Origin: Polytrichum commune
Lineage: Eukaryota; Streptophyta; Polytrichopsida; Polytrichales; Polytrichaceae
Length of the DNA: 64,000 nt
Direction of reading: 5' to 3'
Assembly (NCBI GenBank): GCA_950295325.1
Contig: OX485809.1
Coordinates: forward strand, 8,680,001 to 8,744,000
Under the pieces are notes generated by a model, which saw nothing but the letters and a program-made list of their open reading frames with translations, was not told the DNA's origin and did not search any database. Below, in pieces: positions 57,770 to 64,000 of this stretch; positions within the stretch are counted from its first letter, which is position 1; the number at the start of each line of letters is the position of its first letter. A program made the translations under genes and the position numbers.

Positions 57770-58190
57770 CTGCATGGTTGTATTCCATTTTATATTTAGC
57801 CTCTAAGATGACCTCCACTATCTTACCTTCATGGGAAGAATGTTAGATAATAGGAAGAAACTAACGCCGGTAGGAATAGTGATTGATGCTGGTATGAATA
57901 ATATGGATATTGTGAATAGTTTCGGTATTTTTAGTGAATGTGCGGCTATGAATAGTATTTTTAGTGAATGATGCCTGGATGAATAATACTTCATATGAAT
58001 AACACCAAGACGAATAGTGATTCCTATGAGTAGGCAGGGAGTATAACTCCACCCAAATTCTAGTGTCAGCCTAAATGTATGAATAGCAAATGAATGTTAC
58101 TACTTTGTTCGAGGTCCCAAAAAATATAATTAGCATATTTTATGGTCAATGGAACTGGCCCATATGGCTGAATAATATTATGGAGTGCAT
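57770..58190 (+). repeat. diverged direct repeat, copy 1
   Basis: Shares TTATATTTAGCCTCTAAG, CCACTATCTTACCTTCATGG, TTAGATAATAGGAAGAA, an ATGAATA-rich tract, and the AATGTATGAATAGCAAATGA then TACTACTTTGTT block with 62215-62615 in the same order and orientation. Confidence 0.55.
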
Positions 58191-59759
58191 GGTACACGCG
58201 CCACTACAAGATACCTTGGATCCCAATGTTAACATGGTTTTGGGGTCAGGACCCACCGTGAACCATGGTCCTAGGGTCATGTCATGAACTTCCCGCAAAG
58301 CTACCAATAACACTCATTAGCTACGAGACTCTCTCTTCAAAATTTGGGACATGCCCTTATTGGTGCGGGTTGCCAAGGAGCACAAACGGCTCCACCAGGA
58401 CTAGCCACACAATACACTAAATATGGGAGTGGGGGATGTCCTAGGAAACTGCCCCTAACTCCACTATCCTTCTCCACTCATGTAACCCTTGATTTATGTA
58501 ATACTAGGTATAGAGATAGAAACACAAGGTTCATTGTTCCTCCAAAAGGTGAGCTTTAGGAATAATCAATATCATCCTTTAAAAGATAGATCATTTTCTA
58601 AGAGGTACATGAGATGCTTATGTGGACGACCTATACGCCATTGTGGAAATGCGTCTAACAAGATGAAGATATAGATGGTGGGGAGGTGGTGCTTTCGGAC
58701 AATGACATCCATTGTTGTGTCTAGAACATACATGTTGTACTTATTAGCACATTACTTACGTAAACTTTGTTTGTGATATGATGCCTCTACTATATACAAC
58801 TACGAATCAATAAAGTATTAGTTCATGTAGATAGCATCTTAAATTCTATGCAATTATACATAACATAATAAGTCCCCTTATGAGTTAAAATTACCTATAG
58901 AATACAAAAAATATATAGAATTTCAAGTAGTTAATCCCCCCAAAACACACAAAAACACACAAAACACACACTTAAATACCTCATCCTTGGATATGAAATT
59001 TTCAATCTTTTACATACATGCAATGTTGACAAAGGGCAAGGCCAAATCTCTGTAGTAGGTATACATGTCCCACATGCACATTTTAAAATATCATGATCCT
59101 TCTGCATGCGGATAATATTATCACACTTATTATCTTGTATGTGTGCCATGCAATAAGAGAGACAAAGGGACTCAAGAGATCTAAAATTCCACTTGCCCCA
59201 AAGTCCTCTAAGAAGAAATCCTCTAAAAGTTCCAAGGGCACTTGTGCTTGTGGTTGAATTTGCAAGTAAAGTAGACGTGCCTAATTCGACCATAGCCATA
59301 ATATGGACACCTCTATTTAAGTGGTATGTGATTAAGGTTGAGGCATTCATGGTCAACCATGTGCATTTAGCTGCTCACTAGGGTCATGTGATCTCAACAC
59401 GGATGAGATCTATGTTTTTTAGGTGAACGAAGTTAAGGTTTATGTGATGGTGATGGCTTGTGATTGATTACCCTCATGAGAATTTTGACAATTGTCGTAG
59501 ACAAGCATTAGCATTTAGATGAGAATTTATGGGTTACCCTATAGATCAACTATGTGTTACTTTAACTTTACCAATTTGAAATTTGTAGCATTTTCCATAT
59601 TCATGAAAAGTAAAATAAAAGATTGCAATCTTTTTAGAATTTGTTTCACTTTGCAAGAAAAATAGTTACTTGCTATTACTCATCCTAAACAAATGCAAGC
59701 TCTCTTATCTTATTGGTCATAGATGCAACAACCTCATGTGTGAATCTAAGCACAAATAG
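58191..59759. other. no recognisable gene
   Basis: A 141-codon minus-strand frame (58931-59356) has no family I recognise and no supporting splice or start context. CCCCAAAACACACAAAAACACA (split by mismatches) near 58938-58970 is low complexity. Confidence 0.35.
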
Positions 59760-59998
59760 TCACCAAAAAGGACATGTGTTACAAAAATATTGGACTACGC
59801 TTTCAAAATTTGTTAACCATTCTAGGTTTAATAGTCAAACATGATTAGTGGGGACCTATATGACTACTTGTTGAGCTGGAGAATACTCACTTTGATAACG
59901 AATAAGATATTCATATGAATTTTAAAAAAATTCCAAGGAAAATGGTTACATGCACGATCTAGATTTGCTAGTCATCTCACACTCAAATAGTATACATG
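59760..59998 (+). repeat. dispersed repeat family, copy 3
   Basis: TTAACCATTCTAGGTTTAAT, GTGGGGACCTATATGA and CTCACTTTGATAACGAATAA match 13490-13620 in order. Non-coding. Confidence 0.5.
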
Positions 59999-60006
59999 TT
60001 TCATAT

Positions 60007-60374
60007 TGGCACCACGGGCCTTGGCTTGGTGGTTAGGGCTCATGGCCCCCAATGAGGAGGTTGTGGGTTCTATTCCCCATACCGGCGTGGTGCTCACCAC
60101 CTTAGTCCACCCAACTATGGTGGGGGGTCCTTGGACCTTGTTGTATGGGTACCTCAAAGCCCTTTGGGGGGATACCATGTCCAGTATCTTCAAGGCACTA
60201 GTGGCTAGCTAGGAACTAGTATAGTGTGTCACTATAGTGTTCATCCTCGAAAGGGGAGAGTAGTATTTGTCCCAATGTCCCCTTGTCCAGTGGGCATCGG
60301 GTCATTGGCATTACGAACGGACACTTTATTCACGCCGGCCCCTTGCTTGAAAGGGACCGGAGTTTCTATCTATC
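60007..60374 (+). mobile_element. tRNA-derived SINE, full-length, TSD TTTCATAT
   Basis: The 5' part is tRNA-like: an A-box TGGCTTGGTGG at 60022-60032 and a B-box GGGTTCTATTCCC at about 60065-60077, the internal RNA polymerase III promoter. The body then continues to a TATC-type tail (CTATCTATC). 8-bp direct repeats TTTCATAT lie at 59999-60006 and 60375-60382. The body is shared with the inverted copy at 63221-63894. Short frames within are not genes. Confidence 0.85.
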
Positions 60375-60382
60375 TTTCATAT

Positions 60383-61216
60383 CCTATGAGAAGTGGGTGC
60401 AAAGAGAAAAGTATCCAAATAACACACTTCTATCTTGAAACAGGGTGGGAGAAAGAGCGACTTGAATATTCATAGTATGTATGTTATCAAATGTATCTAG
60501 AAAGTTAGTATATGCTTCTTAAATTGCATTTTTTTCCAAAAAAAACTCAAATGAAAACTTTCAAATTTATGAGCGGCACTTCAGCATTTCAAAATGCTAC
60601 ATGTTGGCTCTCCAAAGGGCAAGTCAAATTCGTTTGATTTTCATTTGGTTTTCCCACCATCATATAGAGAGCATTTAGATTTCAAGAGCGAATCTTATGG
60701 ACCCCTAAAAGGTTGTTTACATAATGGATTATGAAGTTATCCCAAGGTCCTATAAAATATGTGATTGGTTGTTGAACTCGTCTTGGGACCACTTTGGTTT
60801 ACACCAAAGAAAAAATGTCAAAGTGACCATGAAGTTTGAGGTCCCCAAGAGACATATCTTAAGGCCTACATTATCCACTGACATGATCCAACGGGTTTTG
60901 CGGTGGGAGAGGCAAAAGAGGTGCTCTAGTAGGAAAAGGCAAGGGCCAATGCTAGAATAATGTTGTTATAGTGAGCTTTTAAGAAAACAAATTCGGGGAA
61001 GAGAAGATGAAGACAAGAGGAGACAAGAGAACGATGAAATTTGATTATTTATTTATTTTCAAAACTACCTTTTTTAGGCATATATTTAGAAAATCTGCAC
61101 ATTCACATTTTGGTACATGGTCATTCCTCTTGGTCCACATTTGGTTTACACCTAATGAGGAGCCCAAAGGCTTTGTAAATTGATTTTTTTTTTAAAGAAA
61201 TCGGACCATGGAAATA
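60383..61216. other. no recognisable gene
   Basis: A 78-codon frame at 60724-60960 is motif-free. No other structure seen. Confidence 0.4.
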
Positions 61217-61274
61217 GGACCATGAAGTTGGACCATGGAAAAAGGCCATCTTCCATGGTCCGACTTTGTGGTCC
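61217..61274. repeat. short foldback, 24-bp arms
   Basis: GGACCATGAAGTTGGACCAT then GGAA (61217-61240) pairs with 61251-61274 with three mismatches and a 10-nt loop. Further GGACCATGG copies flank it. Confidence 0.7.
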
Positions 61275-61430
61275 ATGGTGCAAACCGGCCCTAAGTATGG
61301 TAGTAAGCAATGTTGTCCAATCAATGCAATATTCCCACTACCATGTATATTGACTTCTTTAAACATGGGTCTTATGAAAATAAGCAATGTTGTCCATTCA
61401 ATGTAATCCTTGAATCTATATAACATACTA

Positions 61431-61574
61431 TAGAAGGCTCTCTATTTCACCTTTACCTGTGCTGGAATGTAGTTTCCACTCGGAATACAATTGGGTCTTA
61501 GCAAATATGTGCATGACACGTGACAAAATTTGAAGGGAGAATAATACATTTGTGTTGAAATAGAGAGCCCTCTA
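61431..61574. repeat. small inverted-repeat element
   Basis: TAGAAGGCTCTCTATTTCA and TGAAATAGAGAGCCCTCTA face each other 144 bp apart end to end. MITE-like; target duplication not certain. Confidence 0.5.
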
Positions 61575-61690
61575 TGATAATGTCCACACCATATATGTTT
61601 AATGGGCAAGCCATGTGGATAACGAAGGCTCCCACGTGGTTATTTGGTGTCTAGTTACGCACAAACCTCCGAGGCGTAGCAGAAGGAGAG

Positions 61691-62096
61691 CACTGCACTA
61701 AAAATTGTGTTTAGTGTCATATGGTAATCTAAGCCACTGTGGTCATTTTACTAATGATGTTTCTTATGAATAAGTTTACAAGTATTGTCATGGATGAATG
61801 ATATTTGGATGAAGTTGATGCCAATTATAGAAATAAAGTTTGGAATATTTTGCATCCTAACGATTTTGTCAATGAAAATATTGTCATGGTTGATTAAACT
61901 TTGGATGAAAATTCACATAGTAAGTGACAAGACTTGCAACATTGTAAATCTAAAATGCCCAAAAAATTTAGGCATGGAATGACAAATAATGTTAGGTTTA
62001 CAATTAGTGTGGGTGACACTACATGGGCAGTTTAGGGTTAGAATTGAGCAAGACAAATAGAATTGGTGACACTAAATACAATATTTAGTGTGGCTT
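61691..62096 (+). repeat. MITE, family B
   Basis: The left end CACTGCACTAAAAATTGTGT then TTAGTGTCA and the right end GTGACACTAAATACAATATT then TAGTGTGGC are inverted. The interior shares GGAATGACAAATAATGTTAG and GAGCAAGACAAATAGAATTG with 12819-13176. Confidence 0.7.
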
Positions 62097-62214
62097 AGAC
62101 ATGGAAATCAAAGCTTGGATCACTTTGGTAGCAACCATAAGTCTTAACCACTATTCCAAAGGCTTGAACATGTTTAGCATTTGATTACTTTCGTTATCTC
62201 ATAAGATTATTCAG

Positions 62215-62615
62215 CCTTATGGTTGTTACGTTTTTATATTTAGCATCTAACAAGGGCCCCCACTATCTTTCCTTCATGGAAAGAACTTAGATAATAAGAA
62301 GGAATTGGCAACACTATGAATAGTGAATAGAGTCCATATGAATAATATGAATAATGTCAATATTTCAGTGAATAATGTTGCTATGATTTTTTATTTTTTT
62401 GAGTAATGTCAGAATGAACATGCTACATAAAGAACAGTGTAGGAATAAACATTGCTTCGTGCAAACGTGTCATGAATATGCCTCCATCCAAAATTTCAAG
62501 TTTCAACTTGAATGTATGAACAATAAGCAAATACTACTACTTTATTTGGAAGGACCACAAAATATAGTATTTAAATTCTAAGATCCAATGAACGAACAAC
62601 TATGGCTGAGCAAAG
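62215..62615 (+). repeat. diverged direct repeat, copy 2
   Basis: Counterpart of 57770-58190 about 4.4 kb away: TTTATATTTAGCATCTAA, CCACTATCTTTCCTTCATGG, TTAGATAATAAGAAGGAA, ATGAATA-rich tract, TACTACTACTTTATTTGGA. Non-coding. Confidence 0.55.
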
Positions 62616-63209
62616 CTCACTAGAAATGTCAAGATATTATATTTTATAATAACTTTTTGAAGTTGGTTTTTGTTCAATCTTAATTTAATCTACACCGATC
62701 TATTTCTTAATTATGTATAATTTTGAATCGCATAATTTTAGTCCATTGTTAATGCTCAAAGTTCTCGTTTCAAGAGACTCCTCATAGCAAAGCGGGAAGG
62801 CAGTTCTTGAATACCCACATATTAGGGTTAATGTTGGACCACACCCATGCATGCAGTTAGGGATTAATCAGCCATAAATTATCGTTGCATGGTAAGCAAA
62901 TCTCTCACTTAACAACAATGAAAAAAAGTGTTCTTCAATATAGTACGTGAATTGTCAATACTTTCTACTTTTTTATATAAAAAGTCAAAAAGAGAAAGTG
63001 ACAAGAGAATAAGCTTCAAATACCCCGAATCCCAATTTATGATGAAAGCTTGCATAATCACTACAGTCTAACCCTGATAATATGACACATTTCCCATCGA
63101 CCAAACTTTCTAGTGTTAATTTACCCCGACATTATAATTACGATGTTCGTAATGTGGCATTTGTTATGATCAAATTGTCATGTAATAGAGGTAATTAATG
63201 TGTGCATGT
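62616..63209. other. no recognisable gene
   Basis: AT-rich; nothing supported. Confidence 0.4.
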
Positions 63210-63220
63210 GATGGGATCCA

Positions 63221-63894
63221 TATATATAGATAGATAGAAACTCCGGTCCCTTTTTAGCAAGGGGCCGGCGTGAATAAAGTGTCCGTTCGTAATGTCAATG
63301 ACCCAATGCCCACCGGACAAGGGGACATTGGGGCAATACTACTCTCCCCTTTCGAGGATGGGCACTATAGTGACACACTATACTAAGGTAAGGGTGGCAA
63401 TTTCCGTGCGGGTCCTAAAGTCGACCCCTATGTCGGAAGCACCTATTTAGGTGCTTTTACCTGGGTTTACAAAAGCACCTATCAAGATGCTTTTACCGTT
63501 CACAGCGCTGCCAACATTTCATTGGTTGCCAGCGGTCGGTTTTAGAAATCCACCCTGTGGATATACCACGTACCCTATGTGCGAGTGTTGGTCACTCTAC
63601 AAGGTATCCTTTAAAATTTTGTAGGAAATCATAAACATGCTGGAAAATTTTGATGTTTTCATAGTTGCTCTTGCACCAGCTTTGCGGAGCGCTCAAAATT
63701 TATAAAAAAATAGTTTCAACATCCCAACTAGGCACATCTGAAATTTGGACGGAAATTGCCACCCCTACCTTATTTCCTAGCTAGCCACTAGTGCCTTGAA
63801 GATACCGGACATGGTATCCCGCCAAAGGGCTTTGAGGTACCCATACAACAAGGTCCAAGGACCCCCCACCATAGTTGGGTGGACTAAGGTGGTG
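63221..63894 (-). mobile_element. 5'-truncated SINE copy with 11-bp TSD, split by a nested element
   Basis: Reverse complement of the SINE at 60007-60374 but lacking its tRNA-like 5' part (the A and B boxes are absent). Flanked by exact 11-bp duplications GATGGGATCCA at 63210-63220 and 63895-63905. The tail (GATAGATAG on the plus strand) lies at the low-coordinate side, as expected. 5' truncation with a target duplication is the signature of LINE-mediated reverse transcription. The remaining 63906-64000 shows no feature. Confidence 0.85.
63386..63770. mobile_element. MITE nested in the SINE, 385 bp, TA target duplication
   Basis: Termini AGGTAAGGGTGGCAATTTCC and the complement AGGTAGGGGTGGCAATTTCC, one mismatch in about 22. 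Inserted at TA (63384-63385, repeated at 63771-63772). The SINE at 60007 has the uninterrupted sequence (CTAGCTAGGAACTAGTATAG), proving insertion. The TA target suggests a Tc1/mariner-type (Stowaway-like) origin, although GGGTGGCAA ends also occur in hAT elements. Contains a small palindrome AGCACCTATTTAGGTGCT. Confidence 0.85.
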
Positions 63895-64000
63895 GATGGG
63901 ATCCACATTAAGTATATACCTTGGGATCGGGGAGTGATTGGTGAATTCATCAAATGGTTAACTTAATTTAACTCAAGTTCATTGCGTTAAACTCCGGTTT

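Noticed and set aside
60022-60077. Genuine tRNA gene
   Set aside because: A and B boxes are present but no full cloverleaf follows. The 368-bp unit with direct repeats and a TATC tail is a SINE.
60006-60212. 68-codon frame and overlapping minus frame over the SINE
   Set aside because: The sequence is a tRNA-derived SINE; the B-box and tail explain it better, and the second copy is truncated and interrupted.

Overview
This is plant nuclear DNA. It is AT-rich, has spliceosomal introns, and is crowded with layered Ty1/copia, Ty3/gypsy, LINE, SINE and MITE-type elements, nearly all degenerate. I found no bacterial or organellar genes, no rRNA or tRNA gene, and no CRISPR array. A large-genome land plant outside the best-studied angiosperms (lycophyte, fern or gymnosperm) would fit, but that placement is a guess.

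Three host genes stand out. (1) On the minus strand at 7941-4897, a seven-exon gene can be joined with every splice phase in register to give a 190-residue protein. I recognise it as a GET1/WRB-type receptor subunit for insertion of tail-anchored proteins into the ER. (2) and (3) At 35395-34721 (minus) and 37398-38462 (plus), two head-to-head paralogues encode histidine-rich proteins of 224 and 354 residues that I cannot assign to a family. Their starts, C-terminal domain, leaders and proximal promoters are recognisably homologous in mirror image, and each has a heat-shock-element core at about the same distance upstream of its TATA-like box. This pair is the best candidate for something undescribed.

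Layout: 0.5-3 kb, broken copia reverse transcriptase plus MITEs; 3.4-4.5 kb, exon-like pieces of an unidentified minus-strand gene; 4.9-7.9 kb, GET1; 8.4-15.2 kb, MITEs and copy 1 of a 1.4-1.9 kb TIR element carrying an AT-hook reading frame; 16.5-21.4 kb, an LTR with primer binding site, an unknown retroelement ORF and a gypsy integrase tail; 22.6-23.2 kb, 178-bp tandem repeats; 26.5-28.4 kb, a decayed spliced gene resembling an amino-methyltransferase; 30.5-33.7 kb, copia and then a LINE with a nested MITE; 34.2-38.5 kb, the histidine-rich pair; 39.3-39.9 kb, a LINE tail; 43.5-45.0 kb, inverted copy 2 of the TIR element; 45-48 kb, MITEs; 48.6-52.7 kb, a gag-like frame, an LTR and 284-bp tandem repeats; 55-57 kb, CACTA-type and 8-bp-TSD MITEs; 60.0 and 63.2 kb, two SINEs in opposite orientation, one split by a nested element.

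Several insertions can be proved inside the window because the related copy preserves the empty site (11121-11651 and 63386-63770) or because target duplications are exact (TCCCACAT, CTTGGGCC, ACATGACC, GATGGGATCCA, TTTCATAT, TCT, TTA, TAA). These give a relative chronology without outside data. Exon boundaries, families and functions were inferred by eye; no database search was run.
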